Shown: piece after piece, positions 1 to 13,300 of the stretch
Position numbering within the stretch: position 1 is the first letter of the stretch
Layout: each line of letters begins with the position of its first letter
Assembly (NCBI RefSeq): GCF_041146795.1
Contig: NC_135168.1
Coordinates: 41,601,870 to 41,665,869 of the forward strand
DNA from: Maylandia zebra
Lineage: Eukaryota; Chordata; Actinopteri; Cichliformes; Cichlidae
DNA length: 64,000 bases
Reading direction: 5' to 3'
Notes under the pieces: generated by a model
The model's database searches: none
The model's input: the letters and a program-made list of their open reading frames with translations, nothing else
What the model was told of the DNA's origin: nothing
Program-made: the position numbers and the translations under genes

Positions 1-1114
1 GAAATTATTTGTAAGTAACGTCACACCTAAACATCCAGAAAATGTGATCACACTCTCTCTGTACTCGGCAATAATGTGGTAAGATTAAATTTTTAAGTGT
101 GACACTTCACGGACACCGAATTTCGTTTTACTGGTTTAAATTTAAAAGTCCGACATTTTACCCACCTGACAGAGTACAAAGGAATATTAAAAAATGCAAA
201 TTGTAACAACTAACTCTTTGTATTTGATTATATGGTGCGGACGAAGTGAAGGATTTAAATATAAACTGGGAATGTATCTTCTTCCTTTTTGGTGAGTTCT
301 TTATAAGGTGAAGAATATTTGTAGGGGATTATATCACCAAGTTTTTTTTCTAACAGCTTTCAGCCAGTTTTCGTGTGAACTTATTATTCTTGCACATTCC
401 ACATGTGTCAAGAAATGACAGCAGCAGTATGAGGACAAATGATTCGCACTTTGCGTCTAGCCTGAAAAGTGGAAACGGGCAGAATTTTCAGTTCGTCAGA
501 CTTCAGGGTATGCAAAAAGTTTTTCCTTTATTTACTACAAAACTTGAAAAAAGTGATTTTTCAGGATGTATTTCTGGATACGAGCAGAACATTGACAGGT
601 AAATGACAAAACGTTATTTGGTTGAAATGCTCAAATCCATCGCCAAACAGCAGAGAACATTGGTCCTTCCCCCCGGGTCCGATTTTTTCGATATTCCATT
701 TACATTTTCATAGAGTTATTGCTTGCTCCCTGCTCTCTATTAGAATTACAAGAAACGCCAAATGAAATACTGACTCACTCAGACAACATCAAGATGCCAT
801 ATCTTACCATATATATAACACGCTGACGCCCGTGGTTATGTGAAATCTTGATTATTGTGCCAAATCGTTGGCCTACCCCCACTGACATTCAATCAGTCAT
901 TCCAGTGCCAGCCAATGAAAGGTGGAGAGGGATGGAGGAGGACGGAGCTGCTAGACGGAGCGTTTTGATGCGCTGAGAGGAGGACAGAACGTCACATCTC
1001 GCCAAACGCCCATCAAACTTTCACCACAGCCTGTAGAGAGGACCCAGTCCTCTGAAAGAGGCCTGTTAGAGACAACCGGGACGCGCTGGACTCTGGGTTT
1101 ACGGCTGGATAGCG
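1..1114 (+). promoter_or_regulatory. tlx3: tlx3 upstream region (promoter and 5' UTR, unresolved)
   Basis: No coding sequence is seen here. The first 700 bases are AT-rich and hold only chance frames. A TATATAA-type run lies at 811-817 and a CCAAT box at about 912. The CCAAT lies downstream of the TATA-like run, so the two do not form an ordinary core promoter together and the start site cannot be fixed. The last 300 bases become GC-richer, as expected for a 5' UTR. Placement rests on position alone. Confidence 0.35.
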
Positions 1115-1153
1115 ATGGCGACACTTCTGATGATGAGTTTTGGTACAGTTTGA
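1115..1153 (+). promoter_or_regulatory. Short upstream ORF in tlx3 leader
   Basis: An ATG with G at -3 and G at +4 opens a 12-codon frame ending in TGA, 72 bases before the tlx3 start and in a different frame. If the mature leader includes it, it could lower translation of tlx3. The leader itself is inferred. Confidence 0.3.
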
Positions 1154-1225
1154 CCTCACAGCGAACAACGCCTAAAACCCCCCATCTGCTTCAGTTTTCT
1201 TGCCCTTTTTGCGACCGAGCGAGGA

Positions 1226-1652
1226 ATGGAGCAAGCACCAAGCGCGCCGAGCCCTCCTCCAAAACCGGCCCATCACGAGCCCATAAGCTTCGGCATCGAC
1301 CAGATTCTGGGAGCCGGTACTGAGCCAGAAAACGCGCGCACGGCGGGAAGACAAAGTGGATCAGATTTAAGTAACGGAGACGGTTATTACAGTTTGGGAA
1401 GCCCGACTGGGGCCAACGCGCCCTCATATACCGCGCTCTCGATCTCCCTCTCCGGTGTAATGCCTCCGGTGGAGGCTTCAGGTTCATACGGAGAGAGCAG
1501 GAGTCTGGGCAGCCGGGGAGTCATTCGCGTCCCAGCCCACAGACCAGTGACAGCCCCGGGACCCCCGGCCCCCGTGCAAAGCGCTGTTCCTGGCTTTGGA
1601 GGTCTGTGCTTCCCTTGGATAGGGAACAGGTTTGCCAAGGACAGAATATCAG
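1226..1652 (+). CDS. tlx3: tlx3 coding exon 1
   Basis: The exon encodes residues 1-142 plus one base. The start ATG is chosen because MEQAP.. leads within 20 residues into the conserved [11 protein letters not shown] motif. The donor is G|GTAGG after KDRIS. It ends in phase 1 and joins exon 2 to make an Ala codon. Confidence 0.92.
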
Positions 1653-3720
1653 GTAGGCCAGCTGTTAGAACTAATGACTTCCCCTCGTTAATATTTTATA
1701 ATGTTTAAAACGGTAGTAAGTGCTGCTCAGCCATTACAAAAACCAGCACCTCTGCCAAATATCTGTAGAACTCTAAAGCCTATTTAATTTATTTGCCCGT
1801 TATTTATCTAAAAAGGCGTAAATATATAGAACATTGTGCAAGTTGTTGTTTTAAAAAAATACTAGAATGCACTACATTTACAGACTGTCATTAAACGTCA
1901 TCATCCGCTTTGTTCAATTGGCTTCAGTTGTAGAACTTGAATGTTTAATTTCTGCGTCACGTTTTTGCGAAAAACAAGCCCAGTGCATTAACACAGTTAA
2001 ACCAAACAACCTGGCGTTGTTGCAGTTTTCTAATAAACATGAAAGTAACTCAAATAAATGCATTAATTTATGGAATTAAAGATAACTATAAATAAGCTGA
2101 TTATTGGACTATGGAGTGATTTATCTCATAAATTTCAAGGAAACTGAAGCACAATTATGTAAAATAATAAAAGCTATAACCAGTTCTCTGTATTTATAAG
2201 GGTGTGTGAAGAGGATTTGAAACGTTTTTATTACACAAATAGTCCTGTGGCCTATTTTATTGAAGATTAATGGAAGCTTTTATGACCACAGGCCTGATAT
2301 AATACATGTATTATATATAGTTGTAAATATACAGACACACAATTCCATGGTGATAGACCAAAATGCTTGTTGTTGCTCTTGTTCTAATTACCAGTGCCAC
2401 GAATATCTAAAGTTCACACAACTTCAAGAAGAAATATTTACTCGCTATTTATTATTGCTTTGTTTCAAGATTTGCTCAGATTTAACTTGCTTAATAAATA
2501 TAATATAAATCACCATATTTCACATATGCACCGCATAAACAGGGCACTGTTGTCGCACAGGGCAGATTTCTGTGATATTTGGCCTTGGATCTCCACACAG
2601 AAATCGTCTGTCTGCTGCTGTATAAAATCTCACCTCATATTTATCGCTGTCTCCCCGTCTCTCCTTCCTGCAGCGGCTCTGGTGCCATTTGCCGTTACGC
2701 GGAGAATAGGGCACCCGTACCAGAACCGGACGCCTCCTAAACGGAAAAAGCCGCGCACCTCCTTTTCAAGAGTTCAAATATGTGAGTTAGAAAAGCGTTT
2801 CCATCGACAGAAGTACCTGGCCAGCGCCGAGCGGGCAGCTCTGGCAAAGAGTCTCAAGATGACAGACGCGCAAGTCAAAACCTGGTTTCAGAACCGCAGG
2901 ACCAAGTGGAGGTTGGTATGAAATGTCATGATAACGTGTCAAAAATGATGCCCCTATAGGAACTTAAAAAAAAATTCCAGGAAAAATCGTTGACTTCTTT
3001 ATTAGACGCTGAAAACACAAACTTTCCACTTTCCAAGTGACATCTTCCTGTTAACGGACTCAGTCGCAAAAGAAAACGAATACATAAATGTGACTATACA
3101 TTTACAGAAAATATTTAAATTTTAGCTTAGTGTAGTATGTTTAGTATGTGGAAATAATTTTAAAGTTTAAATACTTTAAATTCCGACCAAATTAAATTGA
3201 AAAACTTCTAAAAAAATAAACAAATAAGTGAAACTAATTAAATTAAATAATAACAAGGAAGGGTTTTGTATTGTTTGATTAATAAGCCCTTAATTCACCT
3301 TTCAGATTCCCAAAATATTTTTACTGAGTTCATTTTTATGCTTCGAACAGATCTATTGCATCGCCATCCTTTTTCCTAACAAGGCACAGCTGCTGTTTTC
3401 ATCTTGCAAATAGCAATCTTCCGACTTCAAGACTTTCTGTCGCTCTCCTTTAATCGTACACAGCCTTTTTAAAATTATTGAACCAAAATAATGTTTCATT
3501 TCTCTCTTTTTTTTTTCTTTTTTTCTTTTTTTTAAGGAGGCAGACAGCCGAGGAGAGGGAGGCGGAGCGTCAGCAGGCCAATCGCCTCATCCTGCAGCTG
3601 CAGCAGTCCGCCCTCCAGAAGTCCCTCAGCGAATCAGCGGTATCAGATCCACTGTGCGCCCATAACTCCTCCCTGTATGCGCTGCAGAACCTTCAACCCT
3701 GGGCCGAGGAAAGGGAGTAG
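1226..3720 (+). CDS. tlx3: T-cell leukemia homeobox protein 3 (Tlx3), three exons joined
   Basis: This is a nuclear homeodomain transcription factor of the TLX/HOX11 family, known in vertebrates for specifying excitatory sensory and hindbrain neurons. Coding exons are 1226-1652, 2674-2911 and 3537-3720 (849 bp, 282 aa). The N-terminus carries the family eh1-like motif [11 protein letters not shown] (Groucho/TLE-type contact), then [10 protein letters not shown], then an FPW motif of the PBX-contact kind. The homeodomain covers about residues 166-225, with Thr in the recognition helix ([10 protein letters not shown]), diagnostic of TLX. After it come [14 protein letters not shown] and the tail block [13 protein letters not shown]. 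The linker [17 protein letters not shown] and [14 protein letters not shown] fit TLX3 better than TLX1 or TLX2, and kcnip1 next door agrees with the TLX3 region. The protein stops seven residues after the tail LQPW, without the extra C-terminal residues of mammalian TLX3. Whether it is the a or b teleost duplicate is not resolved. Confidence 0.93.
2674..2911 (+). CDS. tlx3: tlx3 coding exon 2 (most of the homeodomain)
   Basis: The acceptor is cttcctgcag|CGG and the donor GGAG|GTTGGT. It encodes the linker [19 protein letters not shown] and the homeodomain through TKW plus two bases of the next Arg codon. The intron before it is about 1.0 kb. Confidence 0.94.
3537..3720 (+). CDS. tlx3: tlx3 coding exon 3 (C-terminus)
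   Basis: A long T-rich tract precedes the acceptor ttaag|GAGG. The exon completes the Arg codon and continues [17 protein letters not shown], the conserved TLX block after the homeodomain, then [13 protein letters not shown] and a TAG stop. Confidence 0.92.
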
Positions 3721-6540
3721 AGACCAGACACCAAGCGGTAATCACTGAGCATCCTCTAACAGCCCTGCGAGGATACTTTAATTAAATTAGACCTACATGA
3801 GGACAGTAGGACTTACTGTGATCCTTACTGTGGAGGGGGGGGAAAAAGTGTGACCAGAAAAAAAACAAAAACGGAAGAACCCGATTGAGTGGTTGTGAAA
3901 GTGGACCTGAAGTCGTGGTGAGTCCTGAAGCAGAAACTTTATTGGACAAAATGTTGCAGCTCTGTACTTGGAAACACCAGGACTACACAAATTCAAAGGA
4001 TACGAAAAAAGACTTACCACCATAAAAAATTCTCGCCACCATGTGATTGTCCTCTTGCGCTCGTACTTATAAGAGGAGACATGATGGAGGTAATTAATTC
4101 TCCACATTGAGATGCAAGAATCAGTGTTTTGTAAAGGTGTGGTTTCTCAGTGCGACCATCGCCTTAGTCTACCCTACTTAGTGGACTTGATTACAGCTGG
4201 CTCTGTTATTACCTTTTTTTTTTCTTTTTTCTTTTTAAATTTTAGTGGGAGGATAATCATCTAGGCCTGCACTCCAGCAGCTACACAACAAAGTGCACGG
4301 GTTGGAATGTGTTTATGAGAAAGGCCAGATCTCTTTGTGTTTTTATCAAAGTACAAAACAAGAATGTCTGCTCAAAACAACGAAGATAAAATCGACTTCC
4401 TCTTTAATTCTTAATTGTTCTGGTGTTTAAACCTTCATTTATAGATGTACTCACTCTGACGAGACTACAGCGCACCATCACAGTCACCTGTAAGGCGCTC
4501 CAACAAAATTGTAACAACAGTGTTACATTATGGACAGAAAAGAAAAGCTATTTTAAGGAGTAATAAACAGAAAATAGATGCTTGGATTTGGTGGTGCGAA
4601 GTGAGGAAAATAGGAAACAAGCTGTAAGTTGGGGAATAAAAGGAGTGATGCATGTTCAGTGATGGTGAAGTTTGGGGTTTTTTTTCCTAACGCACATTAT
4701 CATGCTTTATTTGTGGGCCGTGTTCTTTGAAACGGAGGCACAAATGTACAAGTCCTTTTGTACTTACGTTGTATATGGGTACAGTATAAAATGTTGTTGT
4801 GACCCTTTTGCTCATGTGCTTATTTAAAGGTTTTACCATATAATAAGGTGTAAAACAGAAAAACCGTATGGAGCAACATGGTGGGGGGGAAAAAGCAGAC
4901 GTTACTTGATTTTATTTCTTGAAAAGTTTATTGATAAATATAATGATTTTTTACAGTATTTCAATACACACATTATTTCATTCTGACTGTTTTAAGTGTG
5001 TCTGTCTGTTTGCCTGTCTATCCGTCCGTCTATGTGAAAGTATGTCTGGGGTTTGTTTGTTTTTGCTTTTTTAAATCACTATATTGGTAGCACAGTGAGT
5101 AGGCATGACAGTAAACCATTTATAAATGTATTTTTGCACTACTCAGTCTTCAAAAACGATGGCTCTTATTTGAAACATGGCTTCCATTCCTCCATAATCA
5201 GTGAAAAGGTCTTTACTTTCATCTTCTGTCTTATTCTCTGAGCTTTGTCCTCCTCTGCAATCTTCCCTTCAACATCTCTCCCTCACAGTGAAGTTTTGGT
5301 AGCTCTGAGTTGACGTTTTCAACAGACAGAGTTAAAGACAAACCTCGCCTCTCGTGCAAAAACACAGTCAGCTCATTTGAAGATGAAGCTACATGCTAGA
5401 ATAAATGAGACTTTAATATTCAGGGAAATGGGACCGTCACACCGGGACACCACACACACAAACATGTGCACATCCTCGTATTGCTCTCCATCTGCATGCC
5501 GGGAAACCTCTAAATGGGCTCTTTATTTAACACCGAGTGGCAGGTAGAATAATTATAGGGTTATATCCAATCTGACAGAAGGACAGACAGGTAGTCAGAG
5601 ACACACAGACAGACACCAGTGATTCAAGACACTGAGAAGAATCCACAGACACAACAGTTAAATATCTACAGTCGAGTCATTACAACATTCAAACACCGAC
5701 CGACGATACTGGAACACACATTAGGAGTTAAGGAGGCCTCTGAGGACTGTTGCAAGCTGTCACAAGACCTAAGAATGTCACAAGCTGGGACACATTCACA
5801 CGTTCAGCTCTGCAAACCTTTAGAGGCCTATGTTTGATTTTATGTCTAAAACTGGCCGAGCTGGCTCGGTGAGATGCTGCACACAGACCGGGCATCCCAA
5901 ACGTAACCATTTAGCAAGATGTTGTGTATATTGCCACCGAGTTTTATGACACATATTCATTTATTACACTGTAGGAATCTCTTGTGCATGCTTCACAATA
6001 TTGCTCATGTTCTTTGTATTGACACAGAAATTTGTAATGCTCTTATTTAAGATTCTATTGAGCAAAGTGTGGGTTTGGATGCTCTCTCTGCTAAGTTGCA
6101 TTCAGGAATTTAAGTCCTTGCATTGTAACAATTTTACATAATTCAGAAAGGCCTTCAACCAAATGCGAGAGGGGCAGTATTTACATAGTGGCACTAAGTG
6201 CGCACCATCCAAGATGACACTGACAACAGCAACAAACGAGGGAGGGAGGTGGAGATGAGAGAAGTGGTCACAGAAAGGTCAACTTTGTCTAAAGGAGGCT
6301 TTCCAAAACCAGTGAAGGTTTATCGCCTTAGATTTCTTACAGTAGGATGCCTTCCAGAAGGTTTTGTGGAAAACAGTCACACCCAAATTGACAAGCTTCT
6401 TGTCTGCCTTCTCTCACAAGTTAGGCTGTTCCTTTTGCTTGCAGATTCTTATTCATCACTCCTTCTCCTCCTTCTTTTTCCTGTTGTTCGTTTCTCTTCT
6501 CACACTCTGTGCTTCGTCTGCTGCACCATCTCCCTCGTGT
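3721..6540. other. Convergent intergenic region: tlx3 and kcnip1 3' UTRs
   Basis: No coding sequence is seen between the two facing stop codons. On the + strand AATAAA occurs at 4562-4567 and 4635-4640, candidates for tlx3. On the - strand AATAAA occurs at 5960-5965, 5522-5527, 4927-4932 and 4911-4916, candidates for kcnip1. Which signals are used cannot be told, and the two UTRs may overlap. Confidence 0.45.
4562..4640 (+). terminator. tlx3: Candidate tlx3 polyadenylation signals
   Basis: Two AATAAA hexamers lie 73 bases apart, about 0.85 kb after the tlx3 stop. They are the first clear hexamers found downstream on this strand. Use is inferred. Confidence 0.35.
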
Positions 6541-6588
6541 CTAGATGACATTTTCAAAGAGCTGGAGGGACCTCATAATGTTTTCATC
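6541..6588 (-). CDS. kcnip1: kcnip1 last coding exon
   Basis: The acceptor is ttgcacag|GAT. It encodes [15 protein letters not shown] and a TAG stop, the conserved C-terminal helix that competes for the Kv4-binding groove in KChIPs. It is 48 bp. Confidence 0.94.
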   Translation of the reverse strand, partial: DENIMRSLQLFENVI

Positions 6589-8630
6589 CTGTGCAAAGAT
6601 GAAGGAGAATTAAGAAGTGGTGACTGTGAGAAAAGAAAGTCGGCCAACAATCACCATTTAATTCGTTTTACTGGCCACTAGGGGGCAGTAAAGGTCCATA
6701 AATTTTTAATGATCTCTGCAGATAAATACTGATGGAAAACTGTACTAACAGCCATAATTAATAGCGTGTACAGTGAGACTTGCAAAATCTAAGAGGCCTT
6801 CGGTAAATAATAATAAATAGTTAGCAAAACTGTTGTGACTGTGGTGGTCTTTTGTGCAGACATGCTGACATTTCGGAGAGCAAATGCACTAATAACATTA
6901 GCAACAGCACTGTAGTCAGCCATCATGTTTTCCATTATATGCAAATCCTGCATTAGTTAAACTATTCTCAGTGGAAGAAGCCTTTAGACTGAGTTGAAGG
7001 AAAAAGCAAACAAGCCAGTACCTCTTGACAAGAAAGGATGAATTCATCAAGAGTCACCACACCGTCTCGGTTTTTGTCCATTTTCTGCAGATGGAAGAAT
7101 ACGTGATATTTAAAGCTACAAACACATTTAGTAAATCGGCCTATTTAAATCAATAGTTGAATCAGCGAGCTGCAAGTTACAGAAAATTTAGCTGGCTTAG
7201 ACAGAAGCTTGTTGCTACCAGACAAGACAGGCACCAGGTCAGTGGGAGCCCCAAAGGACTGACATACTACAGTTTGCAATTACAGTTGGAGAGACCTGAC
7301 CTCCCTAAGTGACCCCCACCTGTATCCACTCACTCCAGCTGCAGCTGATTTTCATAAAATAAATGCTGCTTGTTTAGCCTTGTCTACAGGGAGGAGACAG
7401 TTGATGAATTTTATAAACGTCACATTATCCAATTTATTTACTTTGACATTTAAAATCAGTTAACTCAGCTAGCTGAGCCGCTCAGTGTGTCCAGCTCTGC
7501 TGATATGACCATGTCAAGTGGATAGTGGATTTTTTGTGTCAGATTAGTTCTATAATAATATACGGAGCAAATTTGAATTTTTACCCCTACATACTATAAA
7601 ATTACCATTGGACTTGGAAACACCTTCATGTTCTACCAGAAGAGCTCGGACAGGTGACTGTGGAGATGGATGTATGAACATCTCTGCTTACAGTGCTTCC
7701 CCCACAGTCTAAGCAGAGTAGACAGGGATACGTTGCAGAAACTGGATGGCTGGCTTGATGGATGCATATTCAATGAGGTTGAGATTCGGTCATTGTATAT
7801 TTTGGGTGGATGTTGCAGCCAACAGTAATGGGTCATTTATTTTCTACTGTAGCGACTTTTGGATAAGTAAAGTAGGCAGTGCTAAGCTGATGTTGTCGGT
7901 TTCATTGAATATACAGCTGAAAACTCATCTTTTTAAACTTGCTTTTAGTTGATTTTTATTTTTATGTTTTAGCTTCTGTGAAGCACTTTGTGACTTTTAT
8001 CTTGAAAGGAGCTATATAAATCAAAATTTACTTTACTTTTACTTTATAAATAAAGGAAGCAGATAATGGTACCTGAAAGAAGGCATCCACATGCTGTTTG
8101 GGTGCGTCATTTTTCAAAACAGGGTATGTGTACTTCCCCATCATGTCATAGATTGCTCTGACGATGTCTGTCATCTCCTGTGAAACAGAACACAGACACC
8201 ATGAGTTATGATGAATACAACCTGACATGTGGAAAAAAGAAGAAGTTAAGACAAACCTCTTTGTTTATGTATCCATCTCTGTTGATATCATAGAGGTTAA
8301 AGGTCCACTGTAGCTTCTCGGTGACAGAACCTCTCAGCAGGATGGACAGAGCTGTTACAAAGTCCTGATGGAGAACGAAGCAGATATAGAATGACAAACT
8401 GAATAAGGGAGGCGTATGGTAGGTGAGTATCAAAGAGCTGAGATGTATTGAGTGGAAATGAGTTAGTATAAAGCAAACCTCAAACTTTATGGATCCTGTG
8501 TGTCCTGTGTCAAATGCATTGAACAGGTAGTGCGCGTAGGTGCTGGCATCTGCAGGAGAAGAAGAAAAAAGTTGCTAATACACTGGCAGGAAAATGTGCA
8601 GAGACAAAGACGAACATAAATGCAAACATC

Positions 8631-8719
<89 letters not shown>

Positions 8720-10246
8720 CACCTCCATGTGGGAAGAACTGGGAGTATATTTGCTTGAAGGTGTCTTCATTTACGACACCACTTGGACACTCCTGGAATG
8801 AGAGAGGGACAAAAGGACAAAGTTTAAGGGCAATGTGAAAACTGAACAAGCACAAACGAAGTAAACAGAGTACACAGGAGGGTGTAACAGTGGAGAAATA
8901 CAAAAGCCGATAAGGCACGGAGATTGGATAAATCCAGACTTGATGATGATTGGTCATCAAAAAGCCATATTAAAGTTGCTTAAAATGATTACAGTCTAAT
9001 TCCTGACAATCACCAAAGGTACATCTAATTACAGTTTCTGACTATCACAGCAGGGTGTCTCTTATGAGACTATTTTTGATAAAGAGCTTTAAGCTAAAGA
9101 ATGCAACCTCAATATAAAATATACTTTACGACAAAAATCTGTGAAAGTAGTAAAGAACAAAAAAACCCCAAAACAGAGTATATCTGCATTAAAATGGTAG
9201 TGTTACAATTAATGTAACAGTGTTGTGTACTTTGAATCCGGGCTTTGGCAAACATTGGCTCAGTATTAAAGAAGAGATTATATATTCTCCGAGATTTAGG
9301 CAAACCAGGTTATTGCACAGGCGTGCATGTAGCACCGCAGAGGATTTTTTTGTAAATCAGAGAAAGAAAAAAAAGGTCTGCATGTCCAATATAATGATGG
9401 ATGCTCATAATGATCTCCACACTAATTTGTAGCTATTTAGGTAGGTCAGCTCAGTAAAACCCATAGAGTGTATTTAAAGGTAGATGTTATGATATACCTA
9501 TCTCCCTCTACTTGCTGCTTGCAGTACAGGTTAAAAGCACCACCTCTGCTATCATCCGTGTATATAAGCCAATACAAAGTTTAAAAAAAATTAAAAACTA
9601 CATAAATACAAATCATTCAAATGTCTTTTGCTACTGGGTGTTTTTCTTTGATTTAAAGAGATGTTTTTATTGTTTATGCCCTCATACTCAAGTTACAGAC
9701 AGTTAAGCGGGAGGAAAGTCGTGATGAAAAAACTGGAGGTGAAGTGTTGCAGTGCACTTTTACAGTCACTTACATTCTTGAAGCCCCTGTAGAGCACTTG
9801 GAGCTCTCTTTTACTGAAGTTGGTTTGAGCTTCTAGCTGGTCGAGGCCCTCCGGTCGATGGCAAACCATTGTCATCTCCAAGTCATCATCAGCTTTGTCT
9901 AAAGGGGAAAAATATAGGGGAAAAAAATCAGTATTAAAGAGTAAAAGGATAGATGTAGACAGGAAGGGAGTGACTGTTCAGATGAAGAGAAAAGGACAAC
10001 ATTAGCTCAGTGAAGTCATATGTATGCACCGGGTTTGAACAATGTTGTTGTCTTTCTGAAAAGCAGAATGATACACACTGTGACCAAAAAGGCGAAGGAG
10101 AGGAGAGGATGAAAGATGGAGGTGCAGAGAGGTAAAGGTCAGTTTCGCAGCTCTACGCTGCTCCTCTTACTGGCCCTATCATTAACAACTCATTACTGTC
10201 CTCGCTGGAGGGGAGGTTGAAAGAGGACACACCACTGACTCTGACT

Positions 10247-10336
<90 letters not shown>

Positions 10337-13300
10337 TGGTTATAGGTGAACACAACAATATAAAATTAAGACATTTTCTCTCGCCCTCTTTTAGAGACAC
10401 TCATTTACACATTTAAACCAGTGAACAATTTCCCCCCAAAGCAATCTACAATGTAATAATTATGCATAGTGTTATAACTGTGCATAATTTAATAGAAGTA
10501 GTAATAAAAATTCTGAATATGATAAAATGGTCATGGTGCCCCCGTTATGTTATCAGCCCACTGAATGACTGTTATCAGTAGGCGGCCTCCTCCACAAACT
10601 TCCAGGCTCAGTAGGAAGTTATCACCACATTTACTGGCAATCGTGCCGACTTGCTGAACAGAAAATAACAGGTGTGGAGTTTTTTTTATTTATTATTATT
10701 ATTTTTTTAATGCAAAAAGATAATACAGGGAAAAAAAGCTTGGGTTAAGCTTGTAAAATGGCCCATACTTCACTGTTTCCATAACTTTCTGCAGTACAAC
10801 TAGCATTAAAATGCACAGCTTACCAGATGGTGAGTCATGCTGTGTTCACATTATTCCATACCAGTTTTTTAAAACATGCATATATGAAGAATATCAGCCA
10901 ATATACACTCACCAGCGACACAGTTAGGCACCCTTATTCATCTGCTTGGTAACGCAAGTATCCGCCATTTAAACAGACCTCAGTGCATTTACATTCCAAC
11001 CAAATTATACAGAACAGCATCTCTGAACTCACAACACTCTGGCATTACACAACTGTTGGTGGTGTAATGTCGTAGGGGATACTTTCTCTGCACTAATTGG
11101 GCTCCTCATTATCAACAGAGCATTGTTTAAACTCCACCTGAGTATTTCTGCTAACCATGTCCATCTGTTTATCTGACCTTTATGACCAGGATAACACATA
11201 CTGTCTCAGAGCTCAAATCATCTCAAATTGGTTAGCTGATATGAAAATGAGTTCACTGTAATCAAATGGCATTCATATTCACTGGATCTCAATTTAACAG
11301 AGCGCCTTTGGGATGTGGTGGAACAGGAGATTCACATCTGCAGCCGATAAACCTGCAGAAAGAAACTATGTGATGCCACCACCTCAATATTAATAAAAAA
11401 AATCTCTGAGGAATGTTTCCAGCACCCTTCTGAATCTGCGGCTAGAAGAATTAAGGCGGTGCTGAAAGCAAGAGGGAGTCCAACCAAGTACTACCAAGGT
11501 GTACCTAATGAAGTGTATCCCTAACAATCTGTATCGACATTGGCCACAAGAATCCAGCCAGGCTCTAATTAAAGCTGAAAAGGGCCATGGAGTGGCGTGA
11601 TAAGATTCCAGCAGTAGACACTATTAAAATTAGCAAATGGCAGAAATAAATAAAAAAAAAGATGTTGCTTTTGTTGAAATAATGAGTTGCTGAGTTTAAT
11701 GAAGGCTGATGCCTTAATGTCTGACTAAGCAGCATAAGAAAAAGATCCCATTAAAAGCTGAGAAAATCCTCAGAAATGTTTGTTCTTTTCATTTATCCTC
11801 GTGAAATTAAGGCTGAAAAAAAGGTGAATGGTCCTATTAGTAGAAGCTGTTATGCACTTCCCTGTGTTTGCATCAGTTAAGAAGATCTATGAGAGATTGT
11901 AATCACCCAGTTTGTTTTTCATAGAAAATTATGGACCATTTCCCCTTTTAGCACACTAGTCATTATCCCTATCAAAGTCACTATTGTGCCGGCTGCTGTC
12001 CAGACGAAAATTTAGCTGAATGTGTTTTGAACAGTATCAGGCACAGTGACAGTGTCCAGCACAGGCACAAAGCTAAATCTTTTGAATGGTTCCCATTTAG
12101 CTTTAATTGGTGTCACGGGGTGCAAGGTTCACTCTGTCCTTGGCAGTTCACATTTTGAAACATTAACAGTTTTGAAATGAGACATTTTTATCTGTGTGAC
12201 AAAACCATTAGTGGTTTGTAAAGCTTCATTACACCAGTCCCTCTTCAGTTCTATTCTCCCAGTGAATGACGGGTACTGAGATGGCATTTCACTGAGCAAG
12301 GCAAAGACTGCTTTATCTCACTGCTAAATTAAGCCTGAACTTTTCAGATTTCAGATTCAGTATTCAGAACTTCACACAAAAAACCTAAAGTTTGCCATCG
12401 TAGCTTGAATCAGCAGGTTTGAATTCTACAATCAAATACGATATACTGACTCTTTGGCCTGCTGACTCACACGTTTGTCAAATGTGGCTGTGGAGATGCT
12501 TTGAAACGGTGAGAACAGTCTCATGTGCAATGATATTATCTAACGTTGCACATGTCAATTTAAAGTATAAAAGTCACAATAAAAAAATCAAAATAATTTA
12601 TTACGCAATTCAGTAAGTGCTTGCTGAATTGTGGTCTCACATTTTGTACTTTATGGGAGCAGTATGACTTTATGACTTTGTATAACTTATAATGTTGAGT
12701 TGTAGTCTCTTTATATAGCTCCTTACCCCTCCTCCCTCAACGTGTTCAACGCACACAAACACAGCTACCTGCAAACACACACACATGCACACACGGTCAC
12801 ACATCACTTGAAGGTCATTTTCATCCCAGCAGATCAGACATTGTCAGCGTCACACCGGGGTACTGAGGTGTAGGTTTTGAGGTTCAGGCTCACACACACA
12901 GACACACAACCACACACACACACACACAATCGTGTGAATTCATCTGATAGGCCTCTAATGCCTAATCATACCAGCACAGTCACCATTACACTCCAAGCAA
13001 AATAACGACCAGACACGACGTCTGTATTATAGTAGTATCATATATAATCACAAAGGGCTCCATTATAGAGAGATTGTATGTTTTAGCATACATAGCATGT
13101 GTAAACACGTATATCAACTATACTAAGGTCTTAAAAGAGAGGGTGTCTGATTCTGTGCAGAGCTGGAAAAGCCCTTTAGGCAGAATCTGTGATTCATGGA
13201 CCTTAATATCAATATATCTAAGGTAAGTAAATTTAAAGAACAAATACCTCACAGGTGAGATGGGGAAGCATTAGTTAACATTCATACACCTTTAAAGAGT

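Noticed and set aside
811..817. TATATAA as a firm tlx3 TATA box
   Set aside because: The CCAAT box lies downstream of it and the distance to the ATG is large; the region is AT-rich, so chance is likely.
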